Positions 1-9,747 of a stretch of 64,000 nucleotides of DNA are shown in pieces (positions within the stretch are counted from its first letter, which is position 1; the number at the start of each line of letters is the position of its first letter). The notes beneath the pieces are model-generated. The model was not told where the DNA came from and did no database searches. It worked only from the letters and a program-made list of their open reading frames with translations. The DNA is from Citreicoccus inhibens (GTDB taxonomy: Bacteria > Myxococcota > Myxococcia > Myxococcales > Myxococcaceae), in NCBI RefSeq assembly GCF_019039035.1, contig NZ_JAHNZT010000019.1, positions 62,001 to 126,000 of the forward strand. The letters are read 5' to 3'. The position numbers and the translations under genes are program-made.

Positions 1-2
1 GC

Positions 3-1337
3 ATCGGGCGCAACCCCGAGGCAGGCCCCGCCCTCACCCAGAACTGCGACGCGTCCGACCCGAACAACGGCAAGCCCGTCACGCTGCTCGTCACGGGGCT
101 CGACCCCAGCGGCTTCTTCGTCACGGACATGACGGCGTGCCGCGTGAAGGAGAACAGCATCGCGAGCAACACCGTCCCCACGCCCGAGCCGGATGGCTTC
201 ACCCCCGGCCGGTTCAACAGCATGTTCGTCTACAACTACTCCTTCCCGGAGGGGTTGGATCAGGGCGACCTGCTGTGGACGCTCTCGGGCTCGGTGCAGG
301 AGTTCACCTCGACCACGCAGCTCACCTTCCCCGCGTGGAGCATCCGCGAGAAGGTCCGCCTGCTGCCGCAGGCCGAGTGGAACAAGTACCTGAGCCAGGT
401 GCCGCCCACGGTCATCTCCGGCCGGCTGTGTGGCTTTGGCGCGTCCCCGTCGGTGAACGACGCGCTGTGCGGCTACGTCTACAAGTCCTTCAAGATGGAG
501 AGCCTGGAGTCCTCCCTCGTGAAGCTGCCGCGCGTGAAGTTCCCCACCAAGTTCGTGAGCTGCGATGGCAACGGCAACAACACCCTGCCCCGCTTCTGCT
601 CCAACACCGGCACCGGCACGTGGACGACCTGCTTCGGTGACAACCCGGCGGATCCAGACGGCGCCGAGCGCCAGTGCCTCATCGACTGCACCCTCGGCGT
701 GGGCCAGTACGCCAACACCGTCTGCACCGAGAAGTCGAACTACGATGGATTCTCGCAGTTCGTGGTGGAGATGAACCCGTCCGGCCCCGCCGCCGCGGGG
801 TTGGATGACTCGGTGCCGGGCCGCATCCAGAAGATCGCGGTGAAGGCCACGCCCACCAGCCTCACGCGCAGCCTGGATCCCGACACGCACGTCACCGTCT
901 GGTGCGACCAGCCGACGCGCGTGCGCTTCGGCGGGGACACCGTGACGGCGAGCGCCACGGACACGCTCGTCGCGCCGAACACGCTCTTCAAGTACAAGCT
1001 CGGGAGCGAGGAGACGATGGCGTCCCTCCTCCGCGACGCAACGGCCACCGCCGACGGGATGTGCCAGGTGACGCCCAACATGCGCTCGCGCATCCTGCTC
1101 ATCACCAAGGACGCGGTGCCGGAGCTGGTGCCCAACTGCAGCGAGACGGACCCCAATCCTGACCGCGCGCAGCAGTGCGCCTACCTGCACGCCGCCTCGT
1201 TCGATGTCGTGGGTCACCTGCGCCACATCGGCGCGGCGCGTCCCCGGTGGGCGGTGATTCCGCGGGACCAGGACGACATGTGCTGCTACCCCGGCCCGAA
1301 CATGCAGTGCCCGCGGCCCATCAAGCCGTGCCCGTAG
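3..1337 (+). CDS. Cys-rich exported protein, C-terminal part (5' end outside window)
   Basis: The reading frame is open from base 3 without an in-frame stop, so this is the end of a longer gene; the ATG at 129 is internal. The 444 visible residues hold many cysteines, often in short clusters (for example CCYPGPNMQCPRP near the end), and many Asn/Asp/Gly/Pro loops, as in disulfide-stabilised extracytoplasmic proteins. No catalytic motif is recognisable. No MYXO-CTERM tail or C-terminal aromatic barrel signature is present, so a periplasmic or surface lipoprotein is the best guess; the N-terminal signal would lie outside the window. It sits 87 nt upstream of an outer-membrane barrel gene with hairpins between. 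Function unknown. Confidence 0.75.
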   Translation: MGRNPEAGPALTQNCDASDPNNGKPVTLLVTGLDPSGFFVTDMTACRVKENSIASNTVPTPEPDGFTPGRFNSMFVYNYSFPEGLDQGDLLWTLSGSVQEFTSTTQLTFPAWSIREKVRLLPQAEWNKYLSQVPPTVISGRLCGFGASPSVNDALCGYVYKSFKMESLESSLVKLPRVKFPTKFVSCDGNGNNTLPRFCSNTGTGTWTTCFGDNPADPDGAERQCLIDCTLGVGQYANTVCTEKSNYDGFSQFVVEMNPSGPAAAGLDDSVPGRIQKIAVKATPTSLTRSLDPDTHVTVWCDQPTRVRFGGDTVTASATDTLVAPNTLFKYKLGSEETMASLLRDATATADGMCQVTPNMRSRILLITKDAVPELVPNCSETDPNPDRAQQCAYLHAASFDVVGHLRHIGAARPRWAVIPRDQDDMCCYPGPNMQCPRPIKPCP

Positions 1338-1361
1338 TGATTCATCTTTGAGAAGCAACGC

Positions 1362-1379
1362 ACCCCGCTGACGCGGGGT
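1362..1379 (+). terminator. Hairpin after the Cys-rich protein gene
   Basis: A perfect 7-bp stem (ACCCCGC/GCGGGGT) with a TGAC loop lies 25 nt after the stop codon. A second inverted repeat (CGGCCC/GGGCCG, 1391-1408) follows at once. Neither has a T-run, so they may slow or protect the transcript rather than act as a classic intrinsic terminator. Confidence 0.45.
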
Positions 1380-1424
1380 ACAGGGAAGAGCGGCCCTCCC
1401 GGGGGCCGTGTCCGTGGAGGGACA

Positions 1425-2963
1425 TTGAAAACGCTGCAGACCCTGGCCCTGATGGGCCTGACAGGCCTTTCCGCGCCCGCCTGGGCCGGTGATTTCGTGG
1501 ACACCCGCCTGTCGTTCGTCTTCGCGGATGACAACATTCTGGCGGGCGCTGGCGAGACGACGCCCAGCAGTCCGGCCGCGCGCTTCGGCGCCGGCAACCA
1601 GAACACGCAGTTCTACGACAACTTCAACACCAAGTTCTCGGGCTTCGAGACCCTGTCGAACCTGGTGTTGTACAAGCGGATGCCGGCCTTCTTCGAGGGG
1701 CTGACCACCGAGGCGGCGCTGACGCTGCTGGTGTTGGAGAAGCCGTCGGGCGGCGTCGACCTGCGCGACAACTCCAGCTACATCCGGCTCAACTACACGC
1801 CGTCCGGCTGGGGTGAGAAGGAAGGCATCAGCCTCACCGGCTTCCCGGTGTCCGCGGACCGCTTCCGTCTGGGGTACGCGTACCGCATCTCGTGGGGCGG
1901 CAGCGGCATCTTCACCAACCGCTCGGCCAACTCGGGCGCGCCGGGTGCCAAGCTCCAGATTACCCGCGACCGTTGGTACGCCTACGTGGGCGGCAAGACG
2001 TCGCTGGTGCTCAACGACCTCATCCTGGAGCAGGAGACGCTCTACGGCGTGATGGCCGGCGCGGGCTGGGACATCCTGGACACCCTGCGCGTCGAGGGTG
2101 GCTGGGGCTACTTCCAGAAGGGCATCGTTCCGGGCCTCGCCAACCAGGGCATCGAGGCGGCGGTGAACGCCACGGGCGCGTCCGCGCAGATCGTCTACCA
2201 CGTGGGCGTCCCCGTGGGCACGAGCGTGGACTTCAAGCTCTACAAGAACGACCCGGAAATCTATCAGCGCTTCTTCGCGCCGGAGCAGTACCCGGGCGGC
2301 CTGTCCTACTCCGTGTCGCTCGAGGGCAGCTACCTCTCGCAGACGCTGCAGGATCCGGACAAGTTCGGCGCCACGAAGCCGCAGGGCGCCACGGCCATGG
2401 CCCTGCAAGCGCGCGCGAAGTTCGACTTCCTGCGCCTCAACGTGCTCGGCCTGTACCGCAGCCTGTCCTTCATCCAGTTCGAGGTGCCGGGTCTGCCGCC
2501 CTTCCAGAACTTCCCGAAGGGCACGGAGCTGAAGCCGGAGATGTTCGTCGCGGTGGGCGCGGACTACCACCTGCCCACGCTGCACCTGACGCCAGGCATC
2601 ATCCTCGGCGTGCAGCAGCCGGCCTCGTACCGCAGCCCGGACTCGACGCTGGGTGGCAACAACCCGCCGGCGGGCCTGACGGGCACGCGCACGGTGGTGG
2701 TGCGCGACGTGAACCAGCTGAGCATCCTCCCCACCACGTGCGACAAGAACAAGACGAAGCCGTGCGAGGCGGAGCCCATCTTCTCCGCCAAGGCGACGTT
2801 CCGCTGGGACCTGTCTGAGTCCGTGGCCGCGGTCGGCGAGGTCTACTACACGTACGACACGAACCGGACGACCTTCAAGGACGACGTCACGGGCGTGGCG
2901 CAGCCGAACTTCGAGAAGCCGCACGCGCTCGGCTTCAACACGCTGCTCCAGTCGCGCTTCTAG
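1425..2963 (+). CDS. Outer-membrane beta-barrel protein
   Basis: The 512-residue protein begins at TTG with a good Shine-Dalgarno GGAGG at 1416-1420. Residues 1-22 form a Sec signal peptide ending in APAWAG. The rest is rich in alternating polar/hydrophobic strands with Gly and aromatic residues and ends in LLQSRF, a terminal Phe typical of barrels inserted by BamA. Near residues 425-450 a loop holds paired cysteines (TTCDKNKTKPC), probably disulfide-bonded on the surface. It resembles large uncharacterised myxobacterial porin-like proteins; no transport substrate can be assigned. It may be co-transcribed with the upstream Cys-rich protein if the intervening hairpins are read through. Confidence 0.75.
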   Translation: MKTLQTLALMGLTGLSAPAWAGDFVDTRLSFVFADDNILAGAGETTPSSPAARFGAGNQNTQFYDNFNTKFSGFETLSNLVLYKRMPAFFEGLTTEAALTLLVLEKPSGGVDLRDNSSYIRLNYTPSGWGEKEGISLTGFPVSADRFRLGYAYRISWGGSGIFTNRSANSGAPGAKLQITRDRWYAYVGGKTSLVLNDLILEQETLYGVMAGAGWDILDTLRVEGGWGYFQKGIVPGLANQGIEAAVNATGASAQIVYHVGVPVGTSVDFKLYKNDPEIYQRFFAPEQYPGGLSYSVSLEGSYLSQTLQDPDKFGATKPQGATAMALQARAKFDFLRLNVLGLYRSLSFIQFEVPGLPPFQNFPKGTELKPEMFVAVGADYHLPTLHLTPGIILGVQQPASYRSPDSTLGGNNPPAGLTGTRTVVVRDVNQLSILPTTCDKNKTKPCEAEPIFSAKATFRWDLSESVAAVGEVYYTYDTNRTTFKDDVTGVAQPNFEKPHALGFNTLLQSRF

Positions 2964-2984
2964 CCTCGGGAGTTCAGCGGTACT

Positions 2985-3018
2985 CGCGGCCCGGCGCCTT
3001 CACTGGCGTCGGGCCGCG
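2985..3018. terminator. Bidirectional terminator hairpin between convergent genes
   Basis: A 14-bp stem closes a 6-nt loop (TTCACT): CGCGGCCCG-GCGCC pairs with GGCGT-CGGGCCGCG, with one G-U pair. It lies between the convergent stops of the barrel gene (2963) and the GspE-like gene (3043). A short T stretch (TCGTTT) follows on the plus strand. Confidence 0.65.
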
Positions 3019-3042
3019 GTCGTTTCAGCGCCCCGCAGGGAC

Positions 3043-4866
3043 TCAGGCGGACGTCATCCGCACGACTTCGTCGAACGCGGTGAGGCCCTGGGCCAGCTTG
3101 CGCACGGCCGCCTCGCGCAGGGTGCGCATGCCGGTGCGCCGCGCGGACTCCACCAGTCGCTCGTAGGGCGCGTCCCGCGCGATGAGCTCCCGCAGCTCGC
3201 GGCCCGCGGTGACAATCTCGAAGACGCCCGTGCGCCCCACGTAGCCCGTGTTGCGGCAGCGCACGCACCCGGCGCCTTGGAGCAGGCGCACGCCACCGGG
3301 CAGCAGCGGCAACGGCGCTTGGAGGGCGAGCAGTTCGTCCGGCGTGAGCGTGGCCTCCTGCGCGCAATGGCCGCACACACGGCGCAAGAGCCGCTGGGCC
3401 ATGACGCCAAGCAGGCACTGCGCCAGGAGGAAGGACGGCACGCCCAAGTCGCGCATGCGCGCCACGGCGCCCAGCGCGTCATTGGTGTGCAAGGTGGACA
3501 GCACGAGGTGGCCGGTGAGCGCGGACTGGATGGCGTTCTCCGCCGTCTCCGCGTCGCGAATCTCACCCACCATGATGACGTCCGGGTCCTGCCGCAGGAT
3601 GTGGCGCAGGGCCCCGGCGAAGTCGAGCCCCAGCTTGGGTTGGACCTGCACCTGGTTGAAGGCGTCCCACACCATTTCGATGGGGTCCTCCACCGTGACG
3701 ACGTTGATGTCCGGCCCCGCCAGCGCCTTGAGCGCCGAGTAGAGCGTCGTCGTCTTGCCGCTGCCCGTGGGGCCCGTCACCAGGATGAGGCCGTGGGGTT
3801 GATCAATCCACGACTCGAACGAGCCCTTCTCGTCTGGCTCGAAGCCGAGCTGGGCGATGTCCTGCACCAGCGTCTCGGGGTCGAAGATGCGGATGACGAC
3901 CTTCTCGCCGAAGGCCGTGGGCAGCGTGGAGACGCGCAGCTCCACCTCGCGCCCGTCTCGCTCCGTCTTGATGCGACCGTCCTGAGGCCGGCGCTTCTCG
4001 GAGATGTCGATGCGCGAGAGCATCTTCACGCGCGACACGATGGGGGCGTGCACCTGCACCGGCAGCGTGTAGACGGGGTGCAGCACCCCGTCGATGCGCA
4101 GCCGCACCACGCTGGTGGCGCGCTTGGGCTCGATGTGGATATCCGAGGCGCGGTTGTCGTACGCGTAGCGCAGCAGGTAGTCCACCGCCTGCACCACGGG
4201 CTTGTCCGAGGCCTCCAGCTCCTGCGTGCCGCTGAGCGACACGAGCTGCTCGAAGTTGCCCAGCTGCACCTGCGCGCCGCTGAAGTCGTCCGCCGCGCGC
4301 GCCAGCGTCTTCTTGAAGCCGTAGATGTCCGCGATGGACTTGAGGATGTCCAGCTTGGAGGACAGCACCGGCTCCACCGGCACGCCCGTCAGCCGCTGGA
4401 AGCTCTCGAACAGCTCGCGGTCGAACGGGTTGGCCACGGCCACGCGCAGCCGCCCCTGCTCGGTCCGCTCCAGGGGCAGCAGCACGTGCTTCTGTGCGTA
4501 CGGACGCGACACCGTCCGGGTGGCCAGCGCCATGTCCAGCTTCAGCGGGTCAATCTTCCGGTACGCGATGCCCGAGGCGCGCGCCGCCGCCTCGGTGATG
4601 CGGTCTTCATCGAGCACCGTCCTGCCGCCGGGGAGCGGAATCTGGAACGCCGCGATCACCTCCACGGGCGACACGTCGTAGCGCGCCGCCTCCTTCCCCT
4701 GCCCCGCATGCGCCTTCAGCACGCGCGCGCGCGCCGCCGGCTCGCGGGCGAGGACCTCCTGCGCCTGCTCGGGCCGAAGCAGCTCCTGCGCGACGAGCGC
4801 CTCCAACACGAACATCGTGGTGAAGTCTGCGCGCGTGCGCACGGGTGCTCCGCCCCCTGGCATCAT
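3043..4866 (-). CDS. GspE/PulE/PilB-family secretion ATPase
   Basis: This is a 607-residue hexameric traffic ATPase of the type II secretion/type IV pilus family. Visible motifs: an N-terminal GspE domain (about residues 1-150), Walker A GPTGSGKTTT near residue 360, the Asp box and Walker B region (DPDVIMVGEIRDAETA), the His box (STLHTNDA), and two CxxC pairs (CGHC, CVRC) forming the zinc-binding subdomain. The start is set at ATG 4866, inside an ATGATG that overlaps the stop of the upstream MYXO-CTERM gene, so translation is probably coupled. An upstream extension in frame to 4959 is inside the neighbour and unlikely. No gspC-D-F-G or pil genes are adjacent, so it is an orphan ATPase that could energise a type II, pilus or related machine encoded elsewhere. 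Confidence 0.9.
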   Translation of the reverse strand: MMPGGGAPVRTRADFTTMFVLEALVAQELLRPEQAQEVLAREPAARARVLKAHAGQGKEAARYDVSPVEVIAAFQIPLPGGRTVLDEDRITEAAARASGIAYRKIDPLKLDMALATRTVSRPYAQKHVLLPLERTEQGRLRVAVANPFDRELFESFQRLTGVPVEPVLSSKLDILKSIADIYGFKKTLARAADDFSGAQVQLGNFEQLVSLSGTQELEASDKPVVQAVDYLLRYAYDNRASDIHIEPKRATSVVRLRIDGVLHPVYTLPVQVHAPIVSRVKMLSRIDISEKRRPQDGRIKTERDGREVELRVSTLPTAFGEKVVIRIFDPETLVQDIAQLGFEPDEKGSFESWIDQPHGLILVTGPTGSGKTTTLYSALKALAGPDINVVTVEDPIEMVWDAFNQVQVQPKLGLDFAGALRHILRQDPDVIMVGEIRDAETAENAIQSALTGHLVLSTLHTNDALGAVARMRDLGVPSFLLAQCLLGVMAQRLLRRVCGHCAQEATLTPDELLALQAPLPLLPGGVRLLQGAGCVRCRNTGYVGRTGVFEIVTAGRELRELIARDAPYERLVESARRTGMRTLREAAVRKLAQGLTAFDEVVRMTSA

Positions 4867-6650
4867 GACTTGCGCCCCGGCCGCCTCCGGCTCATGAGCA
4901 ACATGACGCCGAGGCCAATCACGAACGCCGCCGAGGTGGGCGCGCTCTGGCAACCACACCCGCTCGGGCTGGTGGTGCCGCCCGTGCCCGCGTCCGTGAC
5001 GACCGGCGGCGGAGTGCCCGCGTCATTGCACAGCGTGCACGTGCCCGCGTCAGGCTTCGCGCGCGGATCAAAGCAACGGCCCCCGAGGCCACACTGCGTG
5101 CCGTTGGGGCAGTCCTTGGTCGTGCGGCACGTGGGGATGCAGGCCGGGCTCGTGTCATAGGGGCTGCACTGCAACTGCGACGCACACGTGCTGCCCTCGC
5201 AGTCGCGCAGGCAGAAGCGCTCACCGCGCGTGCCCGCCGTATGGCACGTGGTGCCCGCCGGGCAGGAGCATGCCTCCAGCGAGCACGGCGACGCGCAGAC
5301 GCCCAGGGTCGTATCGTTCAGTCGCAGACACACCTGATTGGTGCCGCACTCGGAATCCTGTCCGCACGGGTCGCCAATCTGACGGCCCGTGGCCTGCTCC
5401 ACCACGCAGACGCGGTCGCACACGCGGCACACCGACGACACCGAGGTCGCGGCGCACTCCGAATTGGTCGAGCACGCCGGCACGCACACGCTGCCCTCGC
5501 CCAGCGGCGCGCACGCATAGCCATCGCGGCAGTCACCCGTGCCCGGACGGCACTGCTGCGCGCACATCTTGCCCTTGGCTGACCCCGTCTCGATGCACTG
5601 CGAGTTGGCCGGGCAGTCCTTGGACGTCGTGCAGCCCTCGGTGCAGTAGCCGCCCGTCCACGAGGTGGGGAACGACGGGTACGCCGTGCCGGCCTCGATG
5701 CACTGGCTGCGCGCCGAGCCGCACTCGCCCGCCGTCTTGCCAGTGCAAGGCTGGCCCACCTTCGTCACGGCGTCCGGCAGGGCCGGCAGACACGCATTGG
5801 CGCTGCCGGACACCAGCGTGGAGGCGCGGCACACGTAGGGGTCGGGGCACTCGCCCGGCGTCGCGCCGGTGCAGGCCTTGGCGCAGACCTTGATGGCGTT
5901 GCCCGTCGTGGTGGACGTGGTGGACACGCACGTCAGGCCATTCGTGCAGGTGGTGGTGCAGGGCGAGCCCACCGCGCCCTCCTGCGGATAGAGCTGGCAG
6001 AGGGCGCCGCGGTCATACGTGCTGAGGGTCCGCTTGCTCACGCCCGGCCCAGGCGGCAGGAAGGCCATGACCGGATCCGAGTCCAGCGAGTAGATGGACG
6101 CGATTCCCAGACAGTGCCCCATCTCGCGCAGCACATGCGAGCGCAGGTCCATGAAGCCCGCGGGCGTCGCCGGCAGCGTGGTCCACCGGTAGTCCACCGC
6201 GTTGAGGAAGATGTCGCACTGATAGACATAACCACCGTACGTCAGCGGCACGGCGGTGGCGGCGCTCTGTCCCTGCGCGAGCGCGCCCACGTAGTTGGGG
6301 TTCGTCTTGTCCGTGACGAAGATGGCCGCGATGCTGAAGCGATCCTGCCGCTCCTCCACGTTCGGGACGTTGGCCGCGGTGGCCCGCCCGGCGTACTTGA
6401 ACGCGGGCCAGGCACAGTCCACGTCTTCCCAGGTCTGGAGCGCGGCCTTCACCGCGGTCTCCACCTCGGTCAGGTCAATGCCCGCGGGCTTCGGCGTGCG
6501 CCCGTCGATGTAATACGCGAAGGGGTCCTGGCTGTTCCCCAGCACCTGGAAGTCCAGGTACTTGTAGTCACCCGAGCCCTGCGCCATCGCCGTGGCGGCC
6601 ATCAGACACAGCCCCAGGACCAGCGCCCCCCGCTGCATTCCACGACTCAT
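4863..6650 (-). CDS. MYXO-CTERM Cys-rich surface protein with a degenerate metalloprotease-like domain
   Basis: The 595-residue protein has a signal peptide (1-23, ...AMAQ), a matrixin-like N-terminal half, a long Cys-rich middle (about 225-540, repeated CxxxxxC and CPxxxxC modules) and a MYXO-CTERM tail: GCGCQSAP, a hydrophobic helix, then RRRPGRKS. MYXO-CTERM proteins are known to be cell-surface proteins processed by myxosortase after type II secretion. At 175-185 the sequence REMGHCLGIAS aligns with the zinc motif HExGHxLGxxH, but the first and third His are Arg and Ser. Glu and the middle His remain. It is therefore probably not an active zinc peptidase. Its stop overlaps the start of the GspE-like ATPase gene. 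There is a 67-nt gap to hemD upstream. Confidence 0.85.
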   Translation of the reverse strand: MSRGMQRGALVLGLCLMAATAMAQGSGDYKYLDFQVLGNSQDPFAYYIDGRTPKPAGIDLTEVETAVKAALQTWEDVDCAWPAFKYAGRATAANVPNVEERQDRFSIAAIFVTDKTNPNYVGALAQGQSAATAVPLTYGGYVYQCDIFLNAVDYRWTTLPATPAGFMDLRSHVLREMGHCLGIASIYSLDSDPVMAFLPPGPGVSKRTLSTYDRGALCQLYPQEGAVGSPCTTTCTNGLTCVSTTSTTTGNAIKVCAKACTGATPGECPDPYVCRASTLVSGSANACLPALPDAVTKVGQPCTGKTAGECGSARSQCIEAGTAYPSFPTSWTGGYCTEGCTTSKDCPANSQCIETGSAKGKMCAQQCRPGTGDCRDGYACAPLGEGSVCVPACSTNSECAATSVSSVCRVCDRVCVVEQATGRQIGDPCGQDSECGTNQVCLRLNDTTLGVCASPCSLEACSCPAGTTCHTAGTRGERFCLRDCEGSTCASQLQCSPYDTSPACIPTCRTTKDCPNGTQCGLGGRCFDPRAKPDAGTCTLCNDAGTPPPVVTDAGTGGTTSPSGCGCQSAPTSAAFVIGLGVMLLMSRRRPGRKS

Positions 6651-6679
6651 CTCGCACCTCTCCGCATCGCATCGCGCAG

Positions 6680-6695
6680 GGGCACAGGAGTGCCC
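6680..6695 (-). terminator. Small hairpin between hemD and the MYXO-CTERM gene
   Basis: A perfect GGGCAC/GTGCCC stem with an AGGA loop lies in the 67-nt gap after the hemD stop. No T-run follows on the minus strand. It may mark a boundary between the haem operon and the next gene, or simply be leader structure. Confidence 0.3.
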
Positions 6696-6717
6696 GCAGC
6701 GTCACCGAGCGGACAGT

Positions 6718-7479
6718 CTACCCGCGAATGGCCAGGACCGCGGCATCCACGAGCGACTCAGGAGTGGGCCGCTCCGCCACGGCGGCGACGGGAATCTCCA
6801 GACGCTCCAACGCCCCCGCCGTGGTGGGGCCAATCGCCACCACCTTGGCCCCCGCGAGGCGCTCGCGGCCCGCGGCCTCCAGGAAGGCCTCCGCGGTGCG
6901 CGGCGAGGCAAACAACACCACCTGCGGCGGCGCCGCATCCAGCGTGGACAGCGCGTCCTCGGACAGGAGCGCGGGCGAGGAGCGATAGGCCGTCACGCGC
7001 GTGACGCGCACGCCCTGCTCTCGCAGCGCGTCCTCCAGTTCGCGGCGGCCCGCTTCCGCGGCGGGCAGCAGGACCTCGTCCTCGGGGAGCAGCCCGTCAC
7101 GCATCGCCGTGAAGAGCGCGAGGCCCGTGCCCTCCACCGGCTCCAGCGTCACCGTGAGCCCATAGGACTCCAGCGTGCGCGCGGTGCGCGGGCCCACGGC
7201 CGCGAGCTTCACGCGAGACAGCCAGCCCACCGTGCCCGCTTCCCGCAAGGCATCCATGAGCGCGTCCACCGCCGACGGGCTCGCGAACACCACCCAGCCA
7301 TAGCGCTGGATGTGCTCGGCCGCCGACGCGAGCGGCCGAGGGTCCTCGGGCGGCTGCAGTTCGAGGAGCGGCACGCTGGACACCTCCGCGCCCTCGTCCT
7401 CCAGCAGGAAGCACAGCTCCTCGGCCCGCTCGCGCGGGCGCGTCACCAAGACTCGAATGCCTTCCAGTCGCCGTTCCAC
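6718..7479 (-). CDS. hemD: Uroporphyrinogen-III synthase
   Basis: This 253-residue protein should cyclise and invert ring D of hydroxymethylbilane to give uroporphyrinogen III, in the cytoplasm. It has the two-lobed HemD layout: an opening VLVTRPRERAEEL strand and loop, mid-protein VAVGPRTARTLESYG-like segments (KLAAVGPRTARTLE), a second-lobe LFASPRTAEAFL motif and a final IGPTTAGALE motif. Sequence conservation in this family is low, so the location directly behind hemC is important support. The start is GTG at 7479, 11 nt after the hemC stop, with no strong Shine-Dalgarno, so coupling to hemC translation is likely. Confidence 0.92.
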   Translation of the reverse strand: MERRLEGIRVLVTRPRERAEELCFLLEDEGAEVSSVPLLELQPPEDPRPLASAAEHIQRYGWVVFASPSAVDALMDALREAGTVGWLSRVKLAAVGPRTARTLESYGLTVTLEPVEGTGLALFTAMRDGLLPEDEVLLPAAEAGRRELEDALREQGVRVTRVTAYRSSPALLSEDALSTLDAAPPQVVLFASPRTAEAFLEAAGRERLAGAKVVAIGPTTAGALERLEIPVAAVAERPTPESLVDAAVLAIRG

Positions 7480-7490
7480 GCGGGCGCACT

Positions 7491-8428
<938 letters not shown>

Positions 8429-8432
<4 letters not shown>

Positions 8433-9745
8433 CGCCGCCCTCCCGAGACCGCCTGCGCCGCCGGCGACGTGCCTGGGACCGCCGCCCCGGACTCCTCCGT
8501 CAGACCGAACAGCTCCGCGGCGGCGCCCGCCAACCGATTCCCATCACCTTCCGGCCCCACGGCGCGCAGCCGCGCGGTGGGCTCATGCAACAGCTTGTTC
8601 ACGATCGCCCGCCCCATGGCCTCGATGCTCTTCTTCTGCTTGTCGGTGAGGTCGTCGCCGAGCGCGGCCAGCGTGCGCTCCACCTCCGCGCGGGCAATGC
8701 CCTCCGCGCGCTGACGCAGCCGCGCCAGCACCGGCATGCCGTCACGCAACGCGCGATCCTTCGCGAAGCGCGCGACCTCCTGCGCCACCAGCCCACCGGC
8801 CTTGTGCGCCTCCTCGGCGCGCGCCGCGGCGTTCTCGGCGACGAACTTCTGGATGTCATCCACGTCGTAGGCGTGCACCCAGTCCAGTGAACCCACCTCG
8901 GGGTCAATGTCTCGCGGCACGGCCAGGTCCACCATGAACAGAGGCCGTCCCTTGCGCCCCTTGCCGAGCGCTCCCACGTTGTCGCGCGTGAACAACGGCA
9001 CCTGCGACGCGGTGCTCGTCACCACCACGTCCGCGGCGGACACCAGCGAGAGCAGCTCCTCGAACGGACGGGCCACGCCCGCCACCTCGCCCGCGAGCGC
9101 CTCGGCGCGCGACAGCGTCCGGTTGGTGATCCACAGCCGCCCCGCGCCCGCCTGCCGCAGGTGCCTCGCGGCCAGCTCGCCCATCTCGCCCGCGCCCACC
9201 ACGAGCACGGTCTTGTCGCGAAGGCCGTCGAACACCTTGCTCGCCAGTTGCACCGCGGCGGAGGCCATGGACGTGGCCGCTCGGCCAATGGCCGTCTCCG
9301 TGCGCACGCGCTTGGCGCAACTGAAGGCCGCCGCGCACACCCGCGTCATCTCTCCGCGCACCGCGCCCGCGCCCTGGCCGCGCTCGAACGAGTCCTTGAG
9401 CTGTCCCAGGATCTGCGCCTCGCCCAGCACCATGGAGTCCAGGCTGGAGGCCACGCGGAACAGATGCACCAGCGCCGCCTCGCCCTCGTGCTCATACAGG
9501 TGCTCCAGCGCCTCGGCGCCGCCCAGCTCCCGCAGCTCCGCGTGGACGCGCTCACGCCCGAGCCGCGCGGTGGGCGCCGCCAGATACACCTCCACCCGAT
9601 TGCAGGTGGAGACCCAAAGCGCCTCCACGGGCGCCTGCGCCAGCCGCTGAAGGACCTCCAGCTGCTGGGGCTCCGGCAGGGCCAGCCGCTCGCGGATGGC
9701 CAGGGGCGCCGAGCGGTGGGACAAGCCAATGCAAATCAGTTCCAT
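8429..9745 (-). CDS. hemA: Glutamyl-tRNA reductase
   Basis: The 438-residue enzyme reduces Glu-tRNA(Glu) to glutamate-1-semialdehyde, the committed step of C5-pathway tetrapyrrole synthesis. It opens with [19 protein letters not shown], carries the nucleophilic Cys in STCNRVEVY near residue 50, [10 protein letters not shown], an NADPH-binding Rossmann segment ([17 protein letters not shown]), and a helical dimerisation tail. The start lies 2 nt after the stop of the CcsA-like gene. hemB and hemL are not in the window. The family is often controlled by haem-dependent turnover; nothing in the DNA shows this here. Confidence 0.97.
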
Positions 9746-9747
9746 GG

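Noticed and set aside
3277-5160. 627-codon open frame on the plus strand opposite the ATPase
   Set aside because: It is antisense to a gene with clear motifs, and is the kind of shadow frame expected in very GC-rich DNA; its translation is low-complexity and without domain motifs.
6085-6150. Active zinc metalloprotease in the MYXO-CTERM protein
   Set aside because: Two of the three His ligands are replaced by Arg and Ser, so catalysis is unlikely.
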